Shown here: positions 1 to 7,725 of the stretch, one piece after another
Layout: each line of letters opens with the position of its first letter
Numbering within the stretch: the first letter of the stretch is position 1
DNA from: Thomasclavelia spiroformis
GTDB lineage: Bacteria > Bacillota_I > Bacilli_A > Erysipelotrichales > Coprobacillaceae
DNA: 37,313 bases
Reading direction: 5' to 3'
NCBI GenBank assembly: GCA_018369555.1
Contig: JAGZCC010000018.1
Span: 1 to 37,313, forward strand
Position numbers and translations under genes: made by a program
The notes under the pieces: model-generated
Told to the model about the DNA's origin: nothing
What the model saw: the letters and a program-made list of their open reading frames with translations, nothing else
Databases searched by the model: none

Positions 1-94
1 ACTATAATATTCATTTATTCTATTTTTTCTAAATAATTTAAACTTGTTTTTAAGTTTGTCTTTTTTTTGCGTTTTTGATTCTTTTTTGTTTCAC
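1..94 (-). pseudogene. Start of a divergent, probably metal-efflux gene, frameshifted at an A8 tract; runs off the left edge
   Basis: On the minus strand a strong ribosome binding site (AGGAGGG, 107-101) sits 6 nt before a GTG at 94. That frame gives only 14 lysine-rich codons before a TAA at 52-50. Removing one A from the run of eight A (plus-strand T8 at 61-68) restores a frame open to the window edge, with a further lysine-rich stretch including KFKLFRKNRINEYYS. The gene has its own consensus promoter and lies across the ArsR operators. In SmtB/CzrA/CadC systems that position holds the regulated exporter (P-type ATPase or CDF), so a metal exporter is inferred but not visible here. It may be a true pseudogene, a slippage-controlled gene or a short leader ORF. 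Confidence 0.45.
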
Positions 95-113
95 ACTTTA
101 CCCTCCTTAATAA

Positions 114-165
114 TTGAATATGTATTCAACTTATGATTCTATTATAGTTTATTAGTTGTTCAACT
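114..165. promoter_or_regulatory. Two inverted repeats, probable ArsR/SmtB operators
   Basis: A perfect 7-2-7 inverted repeat, TTGAATA-TG-TATTCAA (114-129), and a 5-2-5 repeat, AGTTG-TT-CAACT (154-165), lie in the divergent intergenic region. The first resembles the TTGAATA-type half-sites of CadC/CzrA-like operators. The second falls inside the spacer of the minus-strand promoter and the first lies between that promoter's -10 and its ribosome binding site. Both are thus placed to repress the divergent gene rather than arsR itself. Confidence 0.55.
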
Positions 166-170
166 GTCAA
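141..170 (-). promoter_or_regulatory. Consensus promoter for the divergent left-edge gene
   Basis: Read on the minus strand there is TTGACA (170-165), an 18-bp spacer and TATAAT (146-141), both perfect consensus hexamers. The spacer contains the AGTTGTTCAACT inverted repeat. Such a strong promoter with an operator inside it fits a tightly repressed, metal-inducible gene. Confidence 0.7.
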
Positions 171-194
171 GTTATTTTTAACAGTTATGTACAT

Positions 195-224
195 TTGACA
201 ATAGTTTGATTTTTCAATTATAAT
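195..224 (+). promoter_or_regulatory. Promoter of the ArsR-family regulator
   Basis: TTGACA (195-200) and TATAAT (219-224) are separated by 18 bp. Transcription would start near 231 and give a leader of about 27 nt carrying the AAAGGAG ribosome binding site. The two inverted repeats lie upstream of the -35. Confidence 0.7.
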
Positions 225-257
225 ATAGATATTACAATACTTTTGAAAGGAGAATCT

Positions 258-611
258 ATGTTAGAAAATCATTGTGATTGTAAACCTAAGAATATTGAAC
301 TTGTTCAACAAGTTAAAGATAATATGCCAGCATTTGATGATATTATGGATTTATCAGATTTTTTTAAAATAATGGGTGATAGTACTCGATTACAACTATT
401 AATGTCATTGCAGCAAAGTGAAATGTGTGTTTCTGATTTAGCAAATGTACTTAACATGACTAAATCAGCGGTTTCACATCAGTTAAAGACACTTAGAGTA
501 TCTAAATTGATTAAATCACGAAAAGAAGGAAAAACAGTTATTTACTCATTAGATGATGCCCATGTTCATGAGGTACTTGCTAAATCAATTGAACATATTA
601 AAGAAAAGTAA
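258..611 (+). CDS. ArsR/SmtB-family metal-sensing repressor (zinc/cobalt type)
   Basis: Small winged-helix repressor of 117 aa; metal binding normally releases it from operator DNA. The alpha5 metal site is visible as D100-x-H102-x10-H113-x2-E116, exactly the SmtB-type DxH-x10-HxxE pattern. The alpha3 helix has C57-V-S-D60 where SmtB has Cys and Asp, and the N-terminus carries H5-C6-D-C8, so an alpha3N site may also exist. The recognition helix reads TKSAVSHQLKTLR. I chose the ATG at 258 because AAAGGAG lies 5-6 nt upstream; an in-frame TTG at 243 would overlap that site. A divergent gene with operators lies upstream and a terminator follows. Zinc or cobalt is the likely inducer by family rule; cadmium or lead is less likely because the CadC CxC motif is absent from alpha3. 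Confidence 0.9.
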   Translation: MLENHCDCKPKNIELVQQVKDNMPAFDDIMDLSDFFKIMGDSTRLQLLMSLQQSEMCVSDLANVLNMTKSAVSHQLKTLRVSKLIKSRKEGKTVIYSLDDAHVHEVLAKSIEHIKEK

Positions 612-615
612 TAAT

Positions 616-664
616 AAAAAGAGTTATAATGAGATGAACCCCATTATTTGGACTCTTTTTTTAT
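616..664 (+). terminator. Rho-independent terminator after the ArsR gene
   Basis: AAAAAGAGT (616-624) pairs with ACTCTTTTT (652-660), with an inner ATAATG/CATTAT pairing and a T run at the end. The closing A/T stretches would also let it act on the other strand. Confidence 0.75.
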
Positions 665-718
665 ACTCTGGTTAAATTAAATATAAAAAGAAGTGTAAAT
701 TAAATAATTAACTTAGAA

Positions 719-1018
719 ATGAAGAAATTTATGAATAATAAAAGATATGAATTTAATGCTGTAATTGAAGCAGTACCTGATGTAAATGGGGGTTATGTTC
801 GTTTTTCTTATGATATAAAAAAAGAATTTGGTAAAGGTCGGGTAAAAGTACATGCAACTTTTGATGGGATAATTTATGATGGGAGTATTGTAAATATGGG
901 AATTAAAAATGATGATGGTTCAGTTTGTTATATTATTGGTGTGCGTAAAGATATACGTAAAAAATTGAATAAGGAGTGTGGAGATTCAATATTTGTAACC
1001 GTTCAAGAGCGATGTTAA
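719..1018 (+). CDS. DUF1905 domain protein (YdeI-type small beta-barrel)
   Basis: About 100 aa and almost entirely one DUF1905 domain. The family signature is clear: KKEFGKGRVKVHATFDG, then YDGSIVNMG, then IIGVRKDIRKKLNKECGD and a terminal VTVQER. DUF1905 proteins are soluble, often fused to or found beside YdeI-like domains, and have no agreed biochemical function. The start is uncertain: ATG 719 and the in-frame ATG at 731 both lack a good ribosome binding site, and the domain begins just after the second. It stands alone, between the arsR terminator and the ATPase gene. Confidence 0.85.
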   Translation: MKKFMNNKRYEFNAVIEAVPDVNGGYVRFSYDIKKEFGKGRVKVHATFDGIIYDGSIVNMGIKNDDGSVCYIIGVRKDIRKKLNKECGDSIFVTVQERC

Positions 1019-1166
1019 ACTATATATATTTATCATAATAGTTTAGAAATATTTAAGAATATATTATAGAATTTTCTTGATTTTATTTTTTATAATGATA
1101 ATAGAAAAATTATGAAATGAATTTATTTTGTTGGAAGAATAGATAATATTGATGAGGTGTGAGATT

Positions 1167-3488
1167 ATGGAAGGGTTAACGAATCAGGAAGTTCTAAAAC
1201 GAATTAAAGCAGGACAAGTTAATACATTGCCTAAACCTTTGGTTAAAAGTTATAAACAAATAATTTGTGAGCACGTTTTTAATTTATTTAATATTTATAA
1301 TTTTATTATTGCTTGTGCATTAGCATCAGTAAAGGCGTGGACAAGTATGTTTTTTATTGTTTTAGTAATTTCTAATGTTGTTATTAGAATATCTCACGAG
1401 ATTAAATCTAGAAATATGGTTGCAAAGTTAAATTTAATTATTTCTCCTAAGACAAAAGTGTTACGAAGTGGTGTTGTTTTATCGATTGATAATGAAGAAA
1501 TTGTTTTAGGAGATTACATTTATTTAGAAACGGGAAATCAAATACCGGCAGATTGTGTTATTTTAGATAATGATGTAGAAGTAGATGAATCGCTTTTAAC
1601 TGGTGAAGCTGATCCGGTATTAAAAAAAGCAGGTGATCATTTATTATCGGGGAGTTTTATTATTTCTGGAGCGTGTTATGGTGAGGTTGAACATATAGGA
1701 ATTGATAATTATGCAGCTAAAATTGCTAATGAAGCAAGAAAACGTGAACCGGTGCAATCGGATTTGATTAAATTTTTTACAAAAGTAACAAAAATGACGA
1801 GTTTTTTGGTTGTGCCTTTAAGTATTATTTTACTTTTTCAATCATATGTTGTACGTCAAGAAGATTTGTATACAGTAATAGTGAATAATTCAACAGCTCT
1901 ACTGGGAATGTTACCAATAGGTTTGGTTTTACTGACAAGTATAGCATTGATGGCTAGTGTTGTAAGATTAGGACAACAAAAAGTACTTGTTCAAGAAATG
2001 TTTAGTATTGAAACTTTGTCACATGTTGATGTTCTTTGTTTAGATAAAACTGGAACGTTGACGCAAGGAAAAATGAAGGTAAAAGATGTTTATCCTTTTG
2101 ATTATAATTTATCTTTTCAAATAGATGAAATTATGGCTTCTTTTGTAGAAGGAAGTTTAGATAATAATGCAACGTCGCAAACATTATCTCAATATTTTAA
2201 AGGTGAAAGTAAATATAAAACATTGCAGAGAATTTCATTTTCTTCAGCAAGAAAATGGAGTGCGTTGGAATTAGAAAATATTGGAACGATTATTGTTGGG
2301 GCAAGTGAATTTATTATTCCAGAACTTAAATTGCCACTTCAAGTTGAATTAGCCAAACAGGCAGGGGCAAGAGTGTTGTTGGTTGCTTATTATCATGATT
2401 TTGATACATTTCAAGATAATTTACAAGCAACTATGCCGCTTGCTTGTATTGTTATAGAAGATCCCTTAAGAGATGATGCTCATGAAACAATTCAATTTTT
2501 TAAAAATAATGATGTAGCAGTAAAAGTTATTTCTGGAGATAATCCTGTAACAGTCAGTGCCCTTTGTAAACAAGCAGGAATTGAAGCAAGTGAAAGTTAT
2601 ATAGATGCAACTAAATTAGAAACAGATAACCAATTAAAAGAGGCGATATTGAATTATAATGTAATTGGAAGAGCAACGCCTTATCAAAAACATAAAATGA
2701 TTAAAATCTTAAAGCAACAAGGTCAAAAAGTAGCAATGACGGGTGATGGTGTAAATGATGTATTAGCACTAAAAGATGCAGATGTATCAATTGCTATGGG
2801 TTCTGGATCTGATGCAGCAAAGCAAATCGCCCAATTTGTAATGATTGATGGAAGGTTAAAAACATTAATTGAGGTTGTAAAAGAAGGAAGATTGGATATA
2901 AATAATGTTACTAGATCAGCTTCTATGTATTATTTAAAAACGATTTATACTATTCTAATTGCAATTTCAATTATTCTATTAAACATTCCATATCCGTTTA
3001 TTCCTTTTCAAATGACTTTGATGGATAATTTTGTATCTGGTTTTCCATCTTTTATGATTTTATTTGAAAAAAATATCGATAAGCAAAAAGAATCGATTGG
3101 TAGATATGTTATAAGATATTCGTTACCAAATGGATTGGCAATTGTCTTAAGTGTTATTGGATTGAAATTATTAGCTAATCAATTATCTTTAAATTTGTCT
3201 GAAGTTTTTACAATATTGTATTTTTCAGCATCATTTTTATCTATTCATATGATTTATCGTATTTATTCACCATTAAATTTATATCGTACAGTTGTTTTGG
3301 TTTTAGATGTTATTGGTTTTATTATTGCAACTGCTATATTCTGGAATTGGTTAGCGTTAGCACCACTAACTTTAAGTTTATTTAAATATGTATGTATAAA
3401 TGTGATTATTGGTATTGTTGTTGTAATGATAATTTCTAAAATTATTAATTATTATTTAAATAAAAAGAATTGTTATTGTGTTAATTAA
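1167..3488 (+). CDS. Cation-translocating P-type ATPase, CtpE/Exp7-like
   Basis: Integral membrane ATPase of 773 aa that moves a cation using a phospho-aspartate intermediate. Visible motifs are PADCVIL, LTGEADPV in the actuator domain (TGEA in place of TGES), D293 in DKTGTLTQG, and TGDGVNDVLALKDADVSIAMG in the P domain. There are two membrane helices before the actuator, two before the P domain (the M4 segment reads GMLPIGLVLL), and about six at the C-terminus. There is no N-terminal heavy-metal domain and no CPC motif, so it is not the exporter expected next to ArsR. The N-terminus (EGLTNQEVLKRIKAGQVNTLP) matches the CtpE/Exp7 group, whose mycobacterial member is linked to calcium uptake; substrate here is inferred only. 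ATG 1167 follows TGAGGTG; an upstream in-frame start at 1149 would overlap that site. A strong terminator follows. Confidence 0.88.
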   Translation: MEGLTNQEVLKRIKAGQVNTLPKPLVKSYKQIICEHVFNLFNIYNFIIACALASVKAWTSMFFIVLVISNVVIRISHEIKSRNMVAKLNLIISPKTKVLRSGVVLSIDNEEIVLGDYIYLETGNQIPADCVILDNDVEVDESLLTGEADPVLKKAGDHLLSGSFIISGACYGEVEHIGIDNYAAKIANEARKREPVQSDLIKFFTKVTKMTSFLVVPLSIILLFQSYVVRQEDLYTVIVNNSTALLGMLPIGLVLLTSIALMASVVRLGQQKVLVQEMFSIETLSHVDVLCLDKTGTLTQGKMKVKDVYPFDYNLSFQIDEIMASFVEGSLDNNATSQTLSQYFKGESKYKTLQRISFSSARKWSALELENIGTIIVGASEFIIPELKLPLQVELAKQAGARVLLVAYYHDFDTFQDNLQATMPLACIVIEDPLRDDAHETIQFFKNNDVAVKVISGDNPVTVSALCKQAGIEASESYIDATKLETDNQLKEAILNYNVIGRATPYQKHKMIKILKQQGQKVAMTGDGVNDVLALKDADVSIAMGSGSDAAKQIAQFVMIDGRLKTLIEVVKEGRLDINNVTRSASMYYLKTIYTILIAISIILLNIPYPFIPFQMTLMDNFVSGFPSFMILFEKNIDKQKESIGRYVIRYSLPNGLAIVLSVIGLKLLANQLSLNLSEVFTILYFSASFLSIHMIYRIYSPLNLYRTVVLVLDVIGFIIATAIFWNWLALAPLTLSLFKYVCINVIIGIVVVMIISKIINYYLNKKNCYCVN

Positions 3489-3503
3489 AGTGTCAGATTA
3501 TTA

Positions 3504-3545
3504 AAAAACAATTAAATCGCTCTTTGAGTGATTTGATTGTTTTTA
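3504..3545 (+). terminator. Strong terminator after the P-type ATPase
   Basis: A stem of about 16 bp (3507-3522 with 3526-3541) containing two G-T pairs has a TTT loop and a trailing T run. The flanking A and T runs make it potentially bidirectional. Confidence 0.8.
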
Positions 3546-3613
3546 TATATAAAAATATTATCTGTAACTAAAGAATTCTTGAGATTTTTTTTATTTTAGC
3601 TTATGATAAGTAT

Positions 3614-3630
3614 ATGAAAATTATATTCAT
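3614..3630 (+). promoter_or_regulatory. Candidate RpiR operator upstream of its own gene
   Basis: ATGAA (3614-3618) and TTCAT (3626-3630) form an inverted repeat with 7 nt between the arms, followed at once by another ATGAA. The same ATATGAA-N7-TTCAT layout recurs upstream of fruK, suggesting one regulator for both. Confidence 0.45.
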
Positions 3631-3674
3631 GAAATGAATAATTATAAAATTAATATTTGTAGGAGGGTTTTAGT

Positions 3675-4523
3675 GTGAAAAAAACAGTTATGGATACAAT
3701 TTGTTCATCTTTTGATAGTTTTTTTGATTCAGAAAAAAAGATAGCAAAATATATTATTAATAATTATGATAAAGTTGTAGAAATGACCGTAGGGCAGTTA
3801 GCAAGTGCAAGTGGTTCAAGTGAGGCTTCGGTCTCACGTTTTTGTAAAAAGATTGGGGTTAAAGGATTTCATCATTTAAAAATTTCTCTTGCTAAAGAGA
3901 TGGTTGAGTCAAATTTGAGTAATGATGAGGTTTCAAATCGGATCTCGATTGATGATATTGAACAATCTTTACAAAATATTTTGGCGAATAAAGTTGAGGA
4001 ATTGAAACAGACAATTTCCATGTTGAATATTGAAAATTTAAAAAATATCTTAGATATTATTGCTAAAGCAAGAACTGTTGTTTTTGTTGCTGTAGGTAAT
4101 ACAATCCCCGTAGCAATTGATGGAGCATTTAAATTTAATCAAATTGGAAAATTAGCATTGTCATCGACAATTTGGGAAACGCAAGAAGGCTATGTTTGTA
4201 ATTTAACTAAAGATGATGTAGTCATTGCAATTTCTAATTCTGGAGAATCATCGAGTGTTGTAATATCGTTAGAAACTGCTAAGGAACAGGGGGCAACGAC
4301 AATTTCGATTACCAACAACGAAGAATCAACAGTAGCAAGTGTTAGTGATTATCATATTACTACAGCTACTCGTGAAAAATTATTTCTTGATGGATATTGT
4401 TTTTCGCGGGTTACAGCAACTGCAGTGATTGAAATGCTTTATTTATTTTTAACTTCAATGAATGAACAGGCCTATGTTAATATTGCAAAACATGAAAATA
4501 AGATAGCTGGAGATAAACTTTAA
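3675..4523 (+). CDS. RpiR/MurR-family transcriptional regulator with SIS domain
   Basis: Regulator of 282 aa with an N-terminal HTH_6 domain (about residues 1-77; recognition region SGSSEASVSRFCKKIG) and a C-terminal SIS sugar-phosphate-binding domain (about 120-260; IAISNSGESSSVVISLETAKEQ is the phosphosugar loop). RpiR proteins respond to phosphorylated sugars. The gene directly precedes fruK and a fructose PTS, and rpiA follows, so fructose-1-phosphate or a pentose phosphate is a plausible effector (inference). GTG 3675 is chosen because AGGAGGG ends 7 nt upstream. ATGAA-N7-TTCAT repeats upstream of this gene and of fruK are the likely binding sites. Confidence 0.9.
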   Translation: MKKTVMDTICSSFDSFFDSEKKIAKYIINNYDKVVEMTVGQLASASGSSEASVSRFCKKIGVKGFHHLKISLAKEMVESNLSNDEVSNRISIDDIEQSLQNILANKVEELKQTISMLNIENLKNILDIIAKARTVVFVAVGNTIPVAIDGAFKFNQIGKLALSSTIWETQEGYVCNLTKDDVVIAISNSGESSSVVISLETAKEQGATTISITNNEESTVASVSDYHITTATREKLFLDGYCFSRVTATAVIEMLYLFLTSMNEQAYVNIAKHENKIAGDKL

Positions 4524-4541
4524 TTATTAAAGTTTATTTTT

Positions 4542-4576
4542 TATATTTATATGAAATAAATTTTCATATAAATATA
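4542..4576 (+). promoter_or_regulatory. 15-bp perfect inverted repeat, candidate RpiR operator upstream of fruK
   Basis: Arms 4542-4556 and 4562-4576 are perfect reverse complements with a 5-nt loop, centred on ATGAAA and TTTCAT. It ends one base before the fruK -35 hexamer. It could also act as a hairpin at the end of the rpiR transcript, but no T tract follows, so an operator is preferred. It contains the same ATATGAA-N7-TTCAT core found upstream of rpiR. Confidence 0.55.
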
Positions 4577-4608
4577 TTGACGAAAATAATATATCATGAT
4601 ATATTATT
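4577..4608 (+). promoter_or_regulatory. fruK promoter overlapped by a 24-bp perfect palindrome
   Basis: TTGACG (4577-4582), a 17-bp spacer and TATATT (4600-4605) form a good sigma-70-type promoter. A perfect 24-bp palindrome (4585-4608, centre TCATGA) covers the spacer and the whole -10. Binding there would block polymerase directly, so a second operator is likely. Transcription would start near 4612, leaving a leader of about 36 nt. Confidence 0.65.
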
Positions 4609-4647
4609 CTTGTGAAAATAAATTTCGCAGAAAAGAGGGGTGTGAAG

Positions 4648-5553
4648 ATGATATACACAATGACAATGAATCCAGCGTTAGATTATGTTGTTGATTTACC
4701 GTCATTTAAATTAGGACAAGTTAATCGTACTCAAGATGAACATATTTTTTATGGTGGTAAAGGAATCAATGTTTCGGTTGTTTTAAAGGAATTGGGTTTT
4801 GAAAGTACATGCTTAGGTTTTATAGCGGGATTTACTGGTAATGAATTAAAGCGAGGCGTAAAAGAAGATTTAAAATTAGATACAAATTTTATTTGTGTTG
4901 AAAAAGGGATGACAAGAATTAATGTAAAAATTCATAGTGATCAAGAAACTGAATTGAATGGAATGGGACCAATAATTGAGCAAAGTGATATTTTAAAATT
5001 ATTTGAAAACTTAAATCAATTACAGTCAGGAGATATTTTAATTTTATCAGGTAGTGTTCCTAAAACAGTACCGCAAACAATATATTGTGATATTTTAGAA
5101 AAGTTGAAAGAAAAAGAAGTGAAAATTGTTGTTGATGCAACTGGTGAATTATTAATTAATACTTTGAAATATCAGCCATTTTTAATTAAACCTAATAATC
5201 ATGAGTTAGTAGAAATTTTTAATGTTGAAGTTAAGTCAATTGAAGATATTGAATATTATGCAAGAAAACTTCAAACTATGGGAGCAAAAAATGTATTAAT
5301 TTCAATGGCAAAAGATGGCTCATTGTTAATTGATGAAACAGGTAAAAAACATCGTTTAGGTGTATGTCAAGGAACAGTTAGAAATTCAGTAGGAGCCGGA
5401 GATTCAATGGTTGCTGGATTTGTTGCTGGATATCTTTCAAATATTGATTACTCTAAAATTTTAAAATTAGCAACTGCTTGTGGTGGAGCAACTGCATTTA
5501 GTCATGGTTTAGCGACTAAGGAAAAGATAGATGAACTAATTAAACAATTGTAA
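4648..5553 (+). CDS. fruK: 1-phosphofructokinase
   Basis: PfkB-family kinase of 301 aa that phosphorylates fructose-1-phosphate to fructose-1,6-bisphosphate after PTS uptake of fructose. It begins MIYTMTMNPALDYVVDL, typical of FruK/LacC. The PfkB signature 1 FYGGKGINVSVVLKELG and signature 2 with the catalytic aspartate, VGAGDSMVAGFVAGY, are both present. Tagatose-6-phosphate kinase (LacC) is the main alternative; the adjacent fructose EII supports fruK. The start is ATG 4648 with AGAGGGG upstream; an in-frame codon at 4612 would lie at the predicted transcription start. The gene appears intact although its partner PTS gene is broken. Confidence 0.92.
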   Translation: MIYTMTMNPALDYVVDLPSFKLGQVNRTQDEHIFYGGKGINVSVVLKELGFESTCLGFIAGFTGNELKRGVKEDLKLDTNFICVEKGMTRINVKIHSDQETELNGMGPIIEQSDILKLFENLNQLQSGDILILSGSVPKTVPQTIYCDILEKLKEKEVKIVVDATGELLINTLKYQPFLIKPNNHELVEIFNVEVKSIEDIEYYARKLQTMGAKNVLISMAKDGSLLIDETGKKHRLGVCQGTVRNSVGAGDSMVAGFVAGYLSNIDYSKILKLATACGGATAFSHGLATKEKIDELIKQL

Positions 5554-5561
5554 GGAGAAAA

Positions 5562-7037
5562 ATGAAGATTACAGAATTATTAGATGTAAGAAGTATTGCT
5601 TTAAATGTCAATGTTTCTTCTAAAGATGAAACAATTGATAAATTAATTGATTTAATGTCTTAATCTGGGAAAATTAATAATAAATCTGAATATAAAAAAG
5701 GAATTTTAGCCCGTGAGGCATTAAGTACAACTGGAATTGGTGATGGCATTGCAATTCCTCATGCTCAAGTTGCTGCTGTAAAAAAAAGCAGGATTAGCTG
5801 CGGTGACTGTTCAAAATAGTGTTGATTATGATTCGCTTGATGGAAATCCAGTATATTTATGTTTTATGATTGCTGCTCCACAAGATGACGGGAATATTCA
5901 TTTACAAGCTTTAGCTAAATTATCTACATTACTTATGAATGAAGATTTTAGAAACGAATTGATTAATGCTAAAAGTATTGAACACTTTATTGAAATTATT
6001 GATCAAGAAGAAGCTAAAAAAGAGGTGCAAGAAAAAAAGATAACTAAAAAAGAAGAATATCGTGTTTTAGCAGTTACAGCTTGTCCTACAGGAATTGCTC
6101 ATACATTTATGGTAGCTGAAAACCTTACTAAAGCTGGTGGTGAAATGGGTTATCCATTAAAGGCAGAAACTAATGGAGCTGATGGGGCAAAAATGTATAA
6201 ACAGCTGAAGAAATTAAAAATTGTGATGGAATTATTATTGCAGCTGATAAAAATGTAGAGATGGCACGTTTTGATGGAAAACCAGTTTTATTAGTTAGTG
6301 TTACACAAGGAATTCAAAAACTTAGGGAATTAATTCAAAAAATTATTGATCATCAAGTACCAGTGTATCATCATGATGGTTCAACTGTAGAAACAATTGA
6401 AAATAGCGAAGGTATAGGACGTTCTATTTATAAGCATTTAATGAATGGTGTTAGTCATATGTTACCATTTGTTATTGGTGGTGGAATTTTAATTGCACTT
6501 GCTTTCTTATTTGATGATTATTCTATTGATCCTAGTAATTTTGGGAAAAATACTCCGTTTGCTGCTTATTTAAAAACAATTGGGGAACAAGCATTTGGTT
6601 TAATGTTACCGGTTTTAGCTGGTTATATTTCTTATAGTATTGCAGCTCGTCCTGGTCTTGCTGTAGGATTTATTGGGGGAATGATTCCTCCTTTAGCAAT
6701 TGCTTTAAGTACAACATTCTTTAAAAATAGATGGACCGAAGATGAACGCAATTCTGGATTAGTTAATTATGTTATGGGAGTAGCATTTATTTCTGAAGGT
6801 GCAATTCCTTTTGCAGCCAAAGATCCTTTAAGCGTTATTCCATCATGTATTGTGGGAAGTGCAGTAGCAGGGGCTTTATCAATGTTTTTTGGATGTACAT
6901 TGAGAGCACCTCATGGTGGTATCTTTGTTTTACCTACAATTGGTAATCCGCTAATGTATGCTCTTGCTATTTTAATTGGAGCTATAGTTGGATGTTTAGT
7001 TCTTTCTATATTAAAAAAACCGTTGAAAGGAAATTAA
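5562..7037 (+). pseudogene. fruA: Broken fused fructose PTS permease EIIABC
   Basis: The start (ATG 5562 after AAGGAG) and the domain order EIIA-EIIB-EIIC match a single fructose permease normally near 600 aa or more, but four lesions destroy it. Codon 34 is TAA (5661-5663), between LIDLMS and SGKINN. An extra A in the run at 5781-5787 shifts the frame just after the GIAIPHAQ active-site motif. Around 6198-6205 one base appears to be missing, so the EIIB end (read as TAEEIKNCDGIIIAAD) leaves frame. In EIIC an in-frame deletion of about 135 residues near 6671-6690 joins RPGLAVGFIGG directly to PPLAIALSTTFF, removing several helices and the DMGGPVNK motif kept in the EIIC at 10671. The EIIB cysteine (AVTACPTGIAHT) and the C-terminal APHGGIFVLP motif survive. 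It lies between fruK and rpiA in one operon. Confidence 0.9.
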
Positions 7038-7044
7038 AAAGGTA

Positions 7045-7710
7045 ATGAATAATTTAAAAGAAAAATGTGCGCTAGAGGCATTAAAATATATTAAAGATCA
7101 AAGTATTGTTGGTTTAGGTGGTGGTAGCACAATTGCTTATTTAGTAGAATTTTTAGCTAAAAAAAATTTAGATATAAAGATTGTAACACCATCTTATCAA
7201 ACAGCAATGTTATGTGTAAAACATCAACTTTGTGTTGTACCTACATGGTCAGTTGACCATGTAGATATTGCCTTTGATGGTTGTGATGAGGTTGATTTAA
7301 AATTAAATGCATTAAAATCAGGTGGGGCAATTCATACAAAAGAAAAAATTATTGCTTCATTAGCCAATGATTATGTATTATTAGTAGATGAATCAAAGGT
7401 ATTTGAAAAATTACCTTTTGATCATGCTATAACAATTGAAATAATTCCTGAAAGTATAAAATATGTACAAAAGAGATTAGAAAAATTAGGAGCTATTGTT
7501 TCTATGCGTCAAAGTAAAGCTAAAGATGGTTATACTATAAGTGACCATGGAATGTTTATTATGGAAGCTAAATTTAAAAATGTTGAAGATATTCAAGAGT
7601 TAGATAATAATTTAAAAAAGATTACCGGAATTGTTGATACATCATTATTTGTAGGTAAAGTAAATTTTGTTTTATCGATTGATGATGATGGATATATTCG
7701 TAAATTTTAA
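7045..7710 (+). CDS. rpiA: Ribose-5-phosphate isomerase A
   Basis: Cytosolic enzyme of 221 aa interconverting ribose-5-phosphate and ribulose-5-phosphate in the pentose phosphate pathway. Family motifs are the phosphate-binding GLGGGSTI near residue 22, DIAFDGCDEVD near 74, and LKSGGAIHTKEKI near 91 (usually LKGGGGALxxEKI). The last motif differs enough that specificity could have drifted. ATG 7045 has only a weak AAAAAGG 2-8 nt upstream and lies 7 nt after the end of the PTS pseudogene, so it depends on the fruK transcript and probably on read-through of a broken coding region. Confidence 0.88.
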   Translation: MNNLKEKCALEALKYIKDQSIVGLGGGSTIAYLVEFLAKKNLDIKIVTPSYQTAMLCVKHQLCVVPTWSVDHVDIAFDGCDEVDLKLNALKSGGAIHTKEKIIASLANDYVLLVDESKVFEKLPFDHAITIEIIPESIKYVQKRLEKLGAIVSMRQSKAKDGYTISDHGMFIMEAKFKNVEDIQELDNNLKKITGIVDTSLFVGKVNFVLSIDDDGYIRKF

Positions 7711-7725
7711 AAGGAGATAACATTA

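Noticed and set aside
1167..3488. The P-type ATPase as the metal exporter controlled by the adjacent ArsR protein
   Set aside because: It lacks the CPC/heavy-metal features of PIB-type exporters, lies beyond a terminator and another gene, and the operators face the opposite direction.
5562..7037. Programmed frameshifting instead of gene decay in the fructose EII
   Set aside because: A stop codon, two unrelated frame changes and a large deletion of essential helices cannot all be explained by recoding.
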